This document shows, in pieces, positions 43,941 to 52,710 of a DNA stretch of 64,000 bases. The translations under genes and the position numbers were made by a program. Source of the stretch: Pedobacter nutrimenti (GTDB taxonomy: Bacteria > Bacteroidota > Bacteroidia > Sphingobacteriales > Sphingobacteriaceae); assembly GCF_003208655.1 (NCBI RefSeq), contig NZ_QKLU01000005.1, forward strand, positions 92,889-156,888, given 5' to 3'. The stretch's first letter is position 1; every line of letters starts with the position of its first letter. Under the pieces are notes generated by a model. The model was not told the origin of the DNA. It searched no databases and saw only the letters and a program-made list of their open reading frames with translations.

Positions 43941-45467
43941 TTATTTCTTTTTTCTGAAAGCCAGCTGGGCTTTATATAAGGACGCAGGATTTAAGCCAGG
44001 CTTATTCAGGCCTTCCCAGATCCCGTCATTTCTTCCGGAGAAACGTCCTTCATATTTCTGTCCCTGTAAACCAATAGCGTAGTTAAATCCGGATACCCAT
44101 GGACTTTGTACTGCTGCTTTTTTTGCCTGGCAGTTCCATAGGATCTGCGTAACCCCAGACCAACCATGGCCGCTGCCCCAGTTGCCCCGGTCCTGGATAT
44201 CAATATCGCCGTCGGTAATAATGTTGTCGTAAAGTGTGCCTGCGGACCAGCGGTGATGTGGGCCAATATCACTTTGTGAATGACTGGCAAGACCATCCAG
44301 AAAGACATTCGGGCCGAGAACTTTTGCTCCTGTTACAAAATCGTGCCTGCCATAAGTTGTTTTCATTCTCATGAAGAGGTTTAATTGTCCGTTATTGTTA
44401 AAAGAATATCTTCTTCCACCGGTAACAATAGATTTAGGATCCAGGCAAACGGCGTCCATTACGGTTATGTTTTTGGCCTGATCGCCAAGGCTTACAGCGG
44501 CATAACCAAAATGCCTGGCAGTTATATTTCTAATCCAGCCATTTTCTATCGCATTGTAATCTATAGCGATCCATCCGTGATCTTCATCTTTGTCGTCCTG
44601 GAATTCAGATTCAAAATACATGTTTTCTATACCAACTTCTCTGATCCTTCCTTCGAATTTGTATTTAAACAGGCTGGCCTGTGTATATTTTGGATTGATT
44701 TCCATCACAACAGGGTTATCAAAAAACACTTCATTTCCTTTAATCCCGGTAATTTCTCTCTGAAATCCAAGATTGTATTCTTCAGGCTTCCACTGCCTGG
44801 TTCCCTGACGTTCTACAATCTGATCCATTTTAAGGTCTGTAATCCAGTTCTGGCTTCCTGGATAATAAAGGATAATCTGGTCACCTGGACGAAAAGCAGA
44901 AGCATTTTCAACCTTCACGGAAAAACTGCCTGTGGGAACAAAATCTTCAAAGAGTTTTGTTCTTGAACTTTCAATGGGCAGGGGCTTTCCGGAACCACTT
45001 ATTTTAAAAAGCGAGCGCTGGCCTTTACCTGTAGCCAGAATTTTAGTCCCGGATTCGGTATCACCTTCTCCCCTGAGGACAATACCTCCTGTTTTGATGA
45101 AAATGCTTTCCGGGATCTTCCACGTTCCTTTTTTAAGCAAGATCGCCCCTCTAAGCCCCGATGCATCGGGATTGAGCGCAGAAACTTCATCAATGGCATC
45201 CTGAATGATTTTCTGATCATCTGTGCCATTTGGGGAGATGGTTTTTACTACTTTAACGCTTGGGATTTCTTTGTCACTGTGGTGATAGCCAACTAAACTG
45301 AAATCAGGAATCGTATTTCCTTTTTCATCGGGGTGGTAAACCAGGCTGCCATCCTCTTGGATGCTTAATAACTTAGATTGCCAGGGATCTTTAGTGCTGA
45401 ATTTAAAGGCAAATAAAGCAAGCAGAATGATGGCGAAGTGTAAACGGTGGTTTTTGAGTGTGGTCAT
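43941..45467 (-). CDS. Exported right-handed beta-helix protein, possible polysaccharide lyase or hydrolase
   Basis: A 508-residue protein with an N-terminal signal segment (about 1-23). The layout is that of pectate-lyase-like proteins: a GTDDQKIIQDAIDEVSAL start, the capping segment GAILLKKGTWKIPESIFIKTGG, then repeating short strands to the end (NITARHFGYAAVSLGDQAKNITV). I cannot name the CAZy family. It is convergent with the TonB-receptor gene and divergent from GH105. GH88 and GH105 enzymes act on lyase products, so a lyase role is plausible but unproven. Confidence 0.72.
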   Translation of the reverse strand: MTTLKNHRLHFAIILLALFAFKFSTKDPWQSKLLSIQEDGSLVYHPDEKGNTIPDFSLVGYHHSDKEIPSVKVVKTISPNGTDDQKIIQDAIDEVSALNPDASGLRGAILLKKGTWKIPESIFIKTGGIVLRGEGDTESGTKILATGKGQRSLFKISGSGKPLPIESSRTKLFEDFVPTGSFSVKVENASAFRPGDQIILYYPGSQNWITDLKMDQIVERQGTRQWKPEEYNLGFQREITGIKGNEVFFDNPVVMEINPKYTQASLFKYKFEGRIREVGIENMYFESEFQDDKDEDHGWIAIDYNAIENGWIRNITARHFGYAAVSLGDQAKNITVMDAVCLDPKSIVTGGRRYSFNNNGQLNLFMRMKTTYGRHDFVTGAKVLGPNVFLDGLASHSQSDIGPHHRWSAGTLYDNIITDGDIDIQDRGNWGSGHGWSGVTQILWNCQAKKAAVQSPWVSGFNYAIGLQGQKYEGRFSGRNDGIWEGLNKPGLNPASLYKAQLAFRKKK

Positions 45468-45707
45468 GGTGGGTTCCTGAAATTTTAAACTCTAATTTTA
45501 ATGTAAAAAGGGGATTCATTTTTTCAGTTCAAGAGCATAGTATTCAATTATTTTGGCTAAGGGAAAGTCTTTGCGCATTGACCAGGGGCAAGGGCTGACA
45601 AAAGAGCTGAATAATAAGCTAAATGGGCAAAACAATCACAGTTCGAATTTGGCTTTATTGCAGAATTGATTCTTAGATTTAAGCTAAACCAAAAGACTGA
45701 CCACATC
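45468..45707 (+). promoter_or_regulatory. Divergent control region of the beta-helix and GH105 genes
   Basis: This 240-base region separates two divergent genes. It holds AGCTGAAT and AGCTAAAT 12 bases apart (45605-45624), a further AGCTAAAC at 45682-45689, and AAACCAAAAGAC (45686-45697). TTTG (45648-45651), 22 bases, then TAGATTTA is a fair promoter for GH105. Two of these elements recur before the GH29 gene at 60886, which suggests a common regulator. The role is inferred. Confidence 0.5.
45605..45624 (+). promoter_or_regulatory. Candidate operator, site 1
   Basis: AGCTGAATAATAAGCTAAAT: two 8-base half-sites 12 bases apart, followed by GGG. Site 2 at 60806-60825 has the same half-sites at the same spacing. 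It lies 83 bases before the GH105 ATG, upstream of the predicted promoter, as expected for an activator site. Confidence 0.5.
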
Positions 45708-46841
45708 ATGAATACTCAATTTATTAAAGCCTCCCTGTTTGCTGCCGGACTATTACTGGTCAGTACGAGCTTTGCCCAAAACAAAAATGATCTTAAGAAC
45801 TGGCCATCAGGATATGCGCCTTTAGAAGTTGGAAAAAGGATAGCTGCCCATTTTATTGCTACACCTCATACGAATTTTGGCAGACCAACCCCGCCAAAGG
45901 TCATTACCTATCCGGAAAGCTGTACCTGGTATGGTGCCCTGAAATTTGCAGGGGCTAGCAGGGATAAGGAATTGCTTGGCCAGCTGGCAAAAAGGTTTGA
46001 ACCATTTTTCGGACCTGAAGCAAAACTGATTCCTGTTCCGGATCATGTTGACTATTCTGTATTTGGCTCGGTGCCTTTACAACTCTATATTCAGACAAAA
46101 GAACAAAAATACCTGGACCTTGGAAAAGGAATTGCAGATAAACAGTGGGGGCCACCGGAAGGACCAAGAGTAGTTGCAGCTTCCCATGAATTTTACAAGC
46201 AAGGGTTAACCTGGCAAACCCGGTTATGGATTGATGATATGTTTATGATTACAGCCTTGCAAAACCAGGCTTATCTTGCCACTGGTGAAATAAAGTATAT
46301 TGACCGTGCTGCAAAAGAAATGGTGGTATATCTGGACTCCCTGCAAAAACCCAATGGTTTATTTTATCACGCGCCAACGGCGCCTTTTTACTGGGGCAGG
46401 GGGAATGGCTGGATGGCTGCAGGCATGGCAGAATTGCTGGGTTCGTTGCCCAAAAATCATCCTGAAAGGGCAAGGATTATGAAAGGTTATCAGATGATGA
46501 TGGCTTCATTGCTAAAGCACCAGGCTGAAGATGGCATGTGGCGCCAGTTGGTTGATGATGCAGAATCCTGGAAAGAAAGCTCTTCTACCGGAATGTTTAC
46601 CTATGCGATGATTACTGGTGTGAAAAAAGGATGGCTGGATGCAAAAACCTACGGACCTGCGGCAAGAAAAGCATGGATTGCCCTGGTTGGATACATAGAT
46701 GGAAATGATGAGGTAAAAGATGTTTGTGAAGGGACCAATAAAAATACAAGCCGGCAGTTTTATTTGGATCGCAAAAGGCTGACAGGTGATTTACACGGTC
46801 AGGCGCCAATTCTTTGGTCGGCAGCAGCCTTGCTTCAGTAA
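45708..46841 (+). CDS. Glycoside hydrolase family 105 (unsaturated galacturonyl/glucuronyl hydrolase)
   Basis: A 377-residue exported enzyme from ATG 45708 with signal peptide 1-23 (TSFAQ). GH105 enzymes remove unsaturated uronic acids from the non-reducing end of lyase products such as rhamnogalacturonan or ulvan fragments. The catalytic aspartate is in RLWIDDMFM (176-177). WGRGNGWMAAGM and the terminal GQAPILWSAAALL are family hallmarks. It lies 151 bases before fucP, and that gap shows no clear hairpin, so read-through is possible. Confidence 0.92.
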   Translation: MNTQFIKASLFAAGLLLVSTSFAQNKNDLKNWPSGYAPLEVGKRIAAHFIATPHTNFGRPTPPKVITYPESCTWYGALKFAGASRDKELLGQLAKRFEPFFGPEAKLIPVPDHVDYSVFGSVPLQLYIQTKEQKYLDLGKGIADKQWGPPEGPRVVAASHEFYKQGLTWQTRLWIDDMFMITALQNQAYLATGEIKYIDRAAKEMVVYLDSLQKPNGLFYHAPTAPFYWGRGNGWMAAGMAELLGSLPKNHPERARIMKGYQMMMASLLKHQAEDGMWRQLVDDAESWKESSSTGMFTYAMITGVKKGWLDAKTYGPAARKAWIALVGYIDGNDEVKDVCEGTNKNTSRQFYLDRKRLTGDLHGQAPILWSAAALLQ

Positions 46842-46992
46842 ATATTCTGTGGTAAAATCAGGTTACGAAATCGATTCATTTTGTTTATTCGCAGTTTTTA
46901 TCAAAAAAATGCCAATATAACAGAACGATTTGGCAACATCCATTTATCATAACTGTTTCTTTTTTACTCTCTTTGAACAACAAACACATTTT

Positions 46993-48189
46993 ATGTCCAG
47001 AAATAAATACCTGTTTCCATTTATTATGATTACCTCCCTGTTTTTTTTATGGGGATTTGCTTACGGTTTGTTAGACGTACTGAATAAACATTTTCAGGAA
47101 ACACTGAACATTACCAAAAGCCGTTCAACCTTGTTACAGGCTGCTTATTTTGGTGCATATTTTCTTGTTGCATTGCCTGCAGGAATATTTATGAATAAAT
47201 ACGGCTACAAAAAAGGGGTGATCCTTGGATTGTTGCTTTATGCGGCCGGGGCATTTATGTTTTATCCGGCAGCAGAGCAATCCAGTTTTAATTTTTTCTT
47301 GTTGGCTTTGTTTGTGCTGGCTTCTGGCCTTGCCTGTCTGGAAACAGCGGCAAACCCTTATGTGACCGTATTGGGAAAGCCGGAAACTTCTGCAAACCGG
47401 TTGAACCTTTCCCAGTGTTTTAATGGCGTAGGCTCTTTTTTAGGACCTATATTGGCATCATATCTGTTTTTTGGAAATAGCGGCGAGTCAAATGGAGGGA
47501 ACCTGGATTCGGTGAAACTAATTTATGTACTGATCGGGATCATTGTATTGCTGATTGCTGGTATTTTTATTAAAACTACTTTACCCGAAATTAAAGAGAG
47601 TGAGTTGGTCACTTCTGAAAAACTCAATGCCAAGCCTTTGTTCAGCCATAGCAATTTTACTTTTGGTGTTATAGCCCAGTTTTTTTATGTGGCTGCCCAG
47701 GTGGGAATAGCAGCTTTGTTTATCAATTACTGTACGGAAAGTGGGGTCGGTATAAACAATGCCAAAGCGGCCAAATTACTGTCCATTGCACTTATTTTGT
47801 TTACAGCTGGGCGTTTTGTTGGTACTGCTTTAATGCGGGTCGTTGCTGCCAATAAATTATTGGCTTTGTATGCGGTGATTAATGTATTTCTGTGTGTATT
47901 GGTAATTCTGAAGCAGGAATGGATCTCAGTATATGCGCTGATGGCTTTGTTTTTCTTTATGTCCATTATGTTTCCAACTATTTTTGCTTTAAGCATTAAA
48001 GATTTGGGACAACATACCAAAAAAGCATCCTCCTTTGTCATTATGTCAATTGTAGGTGGCGCATTGATGCCTTATGTAATGGGTTTAATGGCAGATCAAT
48101 ATTCTACCCCGGTATCTTATCTGGTGCCTTTGATGTGTTTTGTAGTGGTTTTCTTTTACGGACTCAGGGGTTATAAAGTAAATAAATAA
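46993..48189 (+). CDS. fucP: L-fucose:H+ symporter (FucP-type MFS permease)
   Basis: A 398-residue sugar permease of the inner membrane with 12 hydrophobic helices, from ATG 46993; an open stretch upstream to 46930 is not family-like. The FucP/GluP signature FFLWGFAYGLLDVLNKHFQ is in helix 1, and ANPYVTVLG, NLSQCFNGVGSFLGP follow in helix 5. The first gene of an 11-gene run with short gaps or overlaps, it would import the L-fucose freed by the fucosidases encoded downstream. Related sugars such as L-galactose or D-arabinose are possible substrates. Confidence 0.93.
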   Translation: MSRNKYLFPFIMITSLFFLWGFAYGLLDVLNKHFQETLNITKSRSTLLQAAYFGAYFLVALPAGIFMNKYGYKKGVILGLLLYAAGAFMFYPAAEQSSFNFFLLALFVLASGLACLETAANPYVTVLGKPETSANRLNLSQCFNGVGSFLGPILASYLFFGNSGESNGGNLDSVKLIYVLIGIIVLLIAGIFIKTTLPEIKESELVTSEKLNAKPLFSHSNFTFGVIAQFFYVAAQVGIAALFINYCTESGVGINNAKAAKLLSIALILFTAGRFVGTALMRVVAANKLLALYAVINVFLCVLVILKQEWISVYALMALFFFMSIMFPTIFALSIKDLGQHTKKASSFVIMSIVGGALMPYVMGLMADQYSTPVSYLVPLMCFVVVFFYGLRGYKVNK

Positions 48190-48209
48190 AATAAACGATA
48201 CTATACCTC

Positions 48210-48539
48210 ATGGAACGATACTGCTTAACGCTTGATCTGGTTGATGATGCCGGCCTGATCAAAGAATATGAAAAATGGCACCAGCAAATATGGCCGGAAA
48301 TAAGTTCCAGCATTAAAGACAGTGGTATTGAAATGATGGAAATTTACAGGTTCAGTAACCGGTTGATGATGATTATGGAGGTAAACGGTGCTTTTAGTTT
48401 TGAAAAAAAAAATAAAATGGACCAGGCGAATGCCAGGGTTCAGGACTGGGAACAACTGATGTGGAAATACCAGCAAGCTGTTCCAGGGGCAAAACCCGGA
48501 GAAAAATGGGTATTGATGAGCAGGATATTTCAATTGTAA
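48210..48539 (+). CDS. L-rhamnose/L-fucose mutarotase (RhaM family)
   Basis: A 109-residue protein of the RhaM (DUF718) family that interconverts alpha and beta anomers of a 6-deoxysugar. The conserved pair Tyr20 and His24 in KEYEKWHQQIWPEI matches the active-site pair of E. coli RhaM. Its position after fucP and before fucose-catabolic genes points to L-fucose as the substrate here. The UxaA-type gene follows after three bases. Confidence 0.9.
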   Translation: MERYCLTLDLVDDAGLIKEYEKWHQQIWPEISSSIKDSGIEMMEIYRFSNRLMMIMEVNGAFSFEKKNKMDQANARVQDWEQLMWKYQQAVPGAKPGEKWVLMSRIFQL

Positions 48540-48542
48540 TTT

Positions 48543-50207
48543 ATGAACGGAGTAAAAGTTACCCAATATATACAAATACACCCTGCAGATAATGTGCTGG
48601 TGGCCCTGGAGGATTTACCTGAAGGTAAAGAGATTAGTTACAATGATCAACTGTTTAAATTGCACACTGCAGTGCAGGCGAAGCATAAATTTACAGTTTC
48701 TGACATGATTCCAGATGAAGAGATCTTTATGTATGGGGTTTTAGTAGGAAAAGCAGCGGATTTTATACCTCTTGGGGCAGCCATCACGGTAGACAATGTT
48801 AAACACGCCGCCGGGGATTTTCAGCTTTCGGAAAGAAAAACCGAATGGACCCAGCCCGATGTTTCCAGGTTTAAGGATAGGAATTTTGAAGGTTTTCACA
48901 GAACAGACGGATCAGTCGGAACTGCAAACTACTGGATTGTTGTTCCATTGGTTTTTTGTGAAAACCGAAATATTAATGTTTTGAAGGACGCCTTAGTTGC
49001 AAAACTGGGTTTCCAAAAAGCAAAAAGTTATGAAAATGAGGTGGACCACCTGATCGACCTGTACCATGCCGGGAGTTCAGTGGAAAAGATTTTATCGGCA
49101 GATTTACAGGCTTCTTCGGCTGGACCAACATCTAAAAAACTGTTTAAAAATATAGATGGTATTAAATTCCTGAACCATGATATGGGATGTGGGGGTACAA
49201 GAATGGATTCGGATGCGCTTTGTGGATTATTGGCTGGTTATATAACCCATCCCAATGTCGCGGGGGCAACCGTGCTGAGTCTGGGTTGCCAGCATGCGCA
49301 GGCGAGTATTCTGCAGGCAGAAATTAAAAAAAGGGACCCGCAATTTAGTAAACCATTATTTATACTTGAACAACAGAAAATTGGGACAGAAAGTAAATTA
49401 CTGCAGGAAGCCCTGAAACAAACTTTTTGTGGTTTGATGGAAGCCAATAAACAGCAAAGACAACCCGCTCCGCTTGCCAAGCTTTGTATTGGTTTGGAAT
49501 GTGGAGGCTCAGATGGGTTTTCAGGAATTTCGGCAAACCCTGCCCTTGGACATGTATCGGATTTGCTCGTTACATTGGGAGGAAGCGTTGTCCTTGCTGA
49601 ATTTCCGGAGCTTTGTGGGGTAGAGCAGGAGTTGAGTGACCGCTGTGTGGACGAAGAAACTGCATCTTCATTTATGGGCTTAATGAGAAGGTATAATGAA
49701 CTGGCTGAAGCAAGTGGTTCGGGTTTTTATGCGAATCCTTCTCCTGGAAATATTAGGGACGGACTGATCACTGATGCGATCAAATCGGCCGGCGCAGCGA
49801 AAAAGGGCGGAACTTCGCCGGTAACTGCAGTATTGGATTATCCGGAGAAAATCACCAAAGCCGGACTGAATTTACTTTGTACCCCGGGAAGTGACGTGGA
49901 AAGTACGACTGCAGAGGTCGCTGCGGGAGCCAATATCGTTTTGTTTACTACAGGTTTGGGCACACCAACAGGAAACCCCATCAGTCCGGTCGTTAAACTT
50001 TCGACAAATACCAGGTTATATGAGAAAATGCCTGATATTATAGATATCAATTGTGGGACCATTATAGAAGGAAAAGAAAGCATTTCAGAAATGGGAGAAA
50101 GAATACTTGATTATGTGATAGAGGTGGCCAGCGGACGACTAAAGCCAAAAGCAGTGGAATTGGGTCAGGATGATTTTATTCCGTGGAAGAGAGGAGTTTC
50201 ATTATAA
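48543..50207 (+). CDS. UxaA-family (altronate dehydratase-type) hydro-lyase, probable L-fuconate dehydratase
   Basis: A 554-residue protein with an N-terminal SAF domain (about 1-90) and a C-terminal altronate/galactarate dehydratase domain (about 110-554). Conserved cysteines lie in HDMGCGGTRMD and GLECGGSDG, as expected for an iron-dependent hydro-lyase. By family it would remove water from a sugar acid. By position in a fucose pathway with no enolase-type L-fuconate dehydratase, its substrate is probably L-fuconate (inference). UxaA homologues also occur in the Campylobacter jejuni fucose island. Confidence 0.87.
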   Translation: MNGVKVTQYIQIHPADNVLVALEDLPEGKEISYNDQLFKLHTAVQAKHKFTVSDMIPDEEIFMYGVLVGKAADFIPLGAAITVDNVKHAAGDFQLSERKTEWTQPDVSRFKDRNFEGFHRTDGSVGTANYWIVVPLVFCENRNINVLKDALVAKLGFQKAKSYENEVDHLIDLYHAGSSVEKILSADLQASSAGPTSKKLFKNIDGIKFLNHDMGCGGTRMDSDALCGLLAGYITHPNVAGATVLSLGCQHAQASILQAEIKKRDPQFSKPLFILEQQKIGTESKLLQEALKQTFCGLMEANKQQRQPAPLAKLCIGLECGGSDGFSGISANPALGHVSDLLVTLGGSVVLAEFPELCGVEQELSDRCVDEETASSFMGLMRRYNELAEASGSGFYANPSPGNIRDGLITDAIKSAGAAKKGGTSPVTAVLDYPEKITKAGLNLLCTPGSDVESTTAEVAAGANIVLFTTGLGTPTGNPISPVVKLSTNTRLYEKMPDIIDINCGTIIEGKESISEMGERILDYVIEVASGRLKPKAVELGQDDFIPWKRGVSL

Positions 50208-50217
50208 ATAGATCAAT

Positions 50218-50982
50218 ATGTTTAGTTTAGAGGGAAAAACGGCAGTGATTACCGGTGGCGGCAGTGGAATAGGTAAAGCCATCGCTGTACTTTTTGCAAA
50301 ACAAGGTGCACAGGTACATATTATAGAATTGAACGCCGCCGCTGCAGAAGAAACTGCATCAGAAATTAAGAATAACGGGGGGAAAGCATTTGTGTATGGT
50401 TGTGATGTGAGTAATCAGCAGCAGGTATTGGATACATTTAGTCAGATTGGTAATACCGATATCCTGGTTAATAATGCAGGCATTGCACATATTGGTACAG
50501 CAGATACAACGGCAGAAGCTGATTTTATAAAGGTCTTTAATGTGAATGTCAGAGGCGCTTATAATTGTCTGTATGCTGCAATTCCTCAGATGAAGCAAAA
50601 GGGGGCAGGAGTGATCCTGAATATGGCATCAATTGCTGCTGTGGTGGGAATTACCGACCGTTTTGCTTATTCCATGAGTAAAGGAGCTGTTTTTGCAATG
50701 ACCTTGTCGGTTGCACGAGACTATATGAAGGACAATATTCGATGTAACAGCATTTCACCTGCAAGGGTGCACACCCCTTTTGTTGATGGCTTTATTGCTA
50801 AAAATTATGCCGGGCAGGAGGATGTTATTTTTGAGAAATTGTCAAAAAGCCAGCCTGTGGGACGAATGGGGAAACCCGAAGAGGTTGCTGCTTTGGCTTT
50901 GTACCTATGTTCCCAGGAAGCTGGATTTATTACAGGAAATGACTATCCCTTAGACGGAGGTTTTATTAAATTGAATAACTAA
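50218..50982 (+). CDS. SDR oxidoreductase, probable 2-keto-3-deoxy-L-fuconate dehydrogenase
   Basis: A 254-residue short-chain dehydrogenase with the full set of motifs: TGGGSGIG (12-19), NNAG (85-88), Ser138, Tyr151 and Lys155. An acidic residue at the end of strand 2 (HIIELN) points to NAD rather than NADP. The RCNSISPARVHTPFVDGF segment resembles enzymes that oxidise 2-keto-3-deoxy sugar acids. In the pathway this step makes 2,4-diketo-3-deoxy-L-fuconate for the FAH-type hydrolase encoded next. The assignment among the two SDRs is inferred. Confidence 0.82.
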   Translation: MFSLEGKTAVITGGGSGIGKAIAVLFAKQGAQVHIIELNAAAAEETASEIKNNGGKAFVYGCDVSNQQQVLDTFSQIGNTDILVNNAGIAHIGTADTTAEADFIKVFNVNVRGAYNCLYAAIPQMKQKGAGVILNMASIAAVVGITDRFAYSMSKGAVFAMTLSVARDYMKDNIRCNSISPARVHTPFVDGFIAKNYAGQEDVIFEKLSKSQPVGRMGKPEEVAALALYLCSQEAGFITGNDYPLDGGFIKLNN

Positions 50983-51028
50983 GCAACTGAAAGTTGTTTG
51001 AAAATAAGTAAAAGTAAAAAAGAATAAA

Positions 51029-51886
51029 ATGAAACTAATCAGATGGGGCCTTGCAGGTAAAGAAAAAACGGGAGTAATTGTTAATGATATTAAATATGAT
51101 ACTTCGGCTTTTGGAGAGGATTATAACGAAACATTTTTTGAAAACGACGGACTAAAAAGACTGGAAAAATTTCTAAAGGAACAAGAAGGAAAACTCAGGG
51201 TAATTTCAGACCAGGAACGATTGGGTTCTCCCATTGCCAGGCCATCTAAGATTGTCTGTATTGGTTTAAATTATGCAGACCATGCTAAAGAAACCAATGC
51301 CCCGATTCCGCCTGAGCCTGTAATTTTTATGAAATCCACGACTGCTTTGACAGGCCCTTTTGATGATATTGTGATTCCAAAAAATTCTGTAAAAACAGAC
51401 TGGGAGGTGGAACTTGCGGTTGTCGTTGGTAAAAAGGCTTCTTATGTAGAAAAAGAATCAGCGATGGATTATGTTGCAGGTTATGTGTTGCACAATGATG
51501 TTTCTGAAAGGGAATTTCAGATCGAAAGAAATGGAACCTGGGATAAAGGAAAAGGTTGTGATACTTTTGCCCCATTAGGCCCTTTTCTGGCTACAGCGGA
51601 AGAAATTAAAGATGTCAATAACCTGCGCTTGTGGTTAAGCGTAAATGGTAAGATGATGCAGGACGGTAATACTTCCAATTTTATTTTTGATGTGCCTTTT
51701 GTGATTTCCTATGTCAGTCAGTTTATGACCTTATTACCGGGCGATGTGATTTCTACAGGAACACCAGCTGGCGTTGGTTTGGGTTTTAATCCTCCGGTAT
51801 ATCTAAAAGCGGGAGATGTGGTTGAGTTGGGCATAGAGGGTTTGGGAACTTCCAGACAGGAGCTTAAAAATTATGTTAAAAATTGA
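51029..51886 (+). CDS. Fumarylacetoacetate hydrolase-family enzyme, probable 2,4-diketo-3-deoxy-L-fuconate hydrolase
   Basis: A 285-residue FAH-fold enzyme. The metal ligands are seen as Glu126, Glu128 (DWEVELAVVVG) and Asp157 (HNDVSERE), and the STGTPAGVG loop is present. FAH-type enzymes of this group split acylpyruvates. In the Xanthomonas L-fucose route the product pair is pyruvate plus L-lactate, which matches the LutABC genes that follow. It lies 46 bases after the SDR gene, the largest gap in this run, and overlaps the lactonase gene by 14 bases. Confidence 0.87.
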   Translation: MKLIRWGLAGKEKTGVIVNDIKYDTSAFGEDYNETFFENDGLKRLEKFLKEQEGKLRVISDQERLGSPIARPSKIVCIGLNYADHAKETNAPIPPEPVIFMKSTTALTGPFDDIVIPKNSVKTDWEVELAVVVGKKASYVEKESAMDYVAGYVLHNDVSEREFQIERNGTWDKGKGCDTFAPLGPFLATAEEIKDVNNLRLWLSVNGKMMQDGNTSNFIFDVPFVISYVSQFMTLLPGDVISTGTPAGVGLGFNPPVYLKAGDVVELGIEGLGTSRQELKNYVKN

Positions 51887-52709
51887 TTCGCATCAGCATT
51901 TCTGGAAATATGATCCGCAACGGGATGGCTGGATAAATGAAAGTATGAACATCCTTAAGGATGATTTTTTGCCGGAACATCTTTTATCTATCCTGCAGCA
52001 TTATGGTTTTGCAGGCAGTGTAGTGGTCCAGTCGGATCAGAGTGCTGAAGAAAACAGGTTTCAATTGAAAAATGCCGAAAATTACCCCTTTATTAAAGGG
52101 GTTGTCGGATGGGTGGATCTTCAGGCCGTTGACCTGCAGGAGCAGCTTAGCGAATACAAAAAATATGACAAACTAAAAGGCTTCAGGCATATTTTACAAT
52201 CTGAAGCAGACAGGGCACTGATGCTCCGGCCTGATTTCATAAATGGTATCCGGACACTGAGCCGTTTCGATTATACCTATGACCTGTTGATTTTTCCTGA
52301 TCAGTTAACCTATGCTAAAGACCTGGCTTCGGCCATTCCACAGCAGTTATTTATACTGGATCATCTTGGTAAGCCAGATATCAGAAATAAAAACATCAGG
52401 CAATGGAGCAGGGATATCCTTGAGCTGGGTAAAAGGGATAACGTGTTTTGCAAAGCTTCCGGAATGGTGACCGAGGCAGATTTGAAATACTGGAAGGAAG
52501 AAGATCTTCGGCCTTATCTGGATGTATTGTTTGAAGCTTTCGGACCTGGCCGGATCCTTTTTGGATCAGATTGGCCGGTATGTCGCCTGGCAGCAACTTA
52601 TGGTCAGGTCACCACAGCAATGAACAACTACATGGCTGAATTTTCAAAACAGGAACAGGAACAGTTTTGGGGTGGTAATGCACTCAGGTTCTATAAATTA
52701 AAGAAATAA
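51873..52709 (+). CDS. Amidohydrolase-family lactonase, probable L-fucono-1,5-lactonase
   Basis: A 278-residue TIM-barrel hydrolase of the COG3618 amidohydrolase group. The metal site is given by His7 and His9 (DSHQHFW) and by Asp233 in FGSDWPVC. Members of this group hydrolyse sugar lactones such as L-fuconolactone and L-rhamnonolactone. It would open the lactone made by the fucose dehydrogenase. It overlaps the FAH gene by 14 bases and is one base from the second SDR gene. Confidence 0.88.
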   Translation: MLKIDSHQHFWKYDPQRDGWINESMNILKDDFLPEHLLSILQHYGFAGSVVVQSDQSAEENRFQLKNAENYPFIKGVVGWVDLQAVDLQEQLSEYKKYDKLKGFRHILQSEADRALMLRPDFINGIRTLSRFDYTYDLLIFPDQLTYAKDLASAIPQQLFILDHLGKPDIRNKNIRQWSRDILELGKRDNVFCKASGMVTEADLKYWKEEDLRPYLDVLFEAFGPGRILFGSDWPVCRLAATYGQVTTAMNNYMAEFSKQEQEQFWGGNALRFYKLKK

Positions 52710-52710
52710 C

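Noticed and set aside
44385..44966. Plus-strand open frame of 193 residues opposite the beta-helix gene
   Set aside because: It is antisense to a clear coding gene, lacks a signal or known motif and has the composition of a shadow frame.
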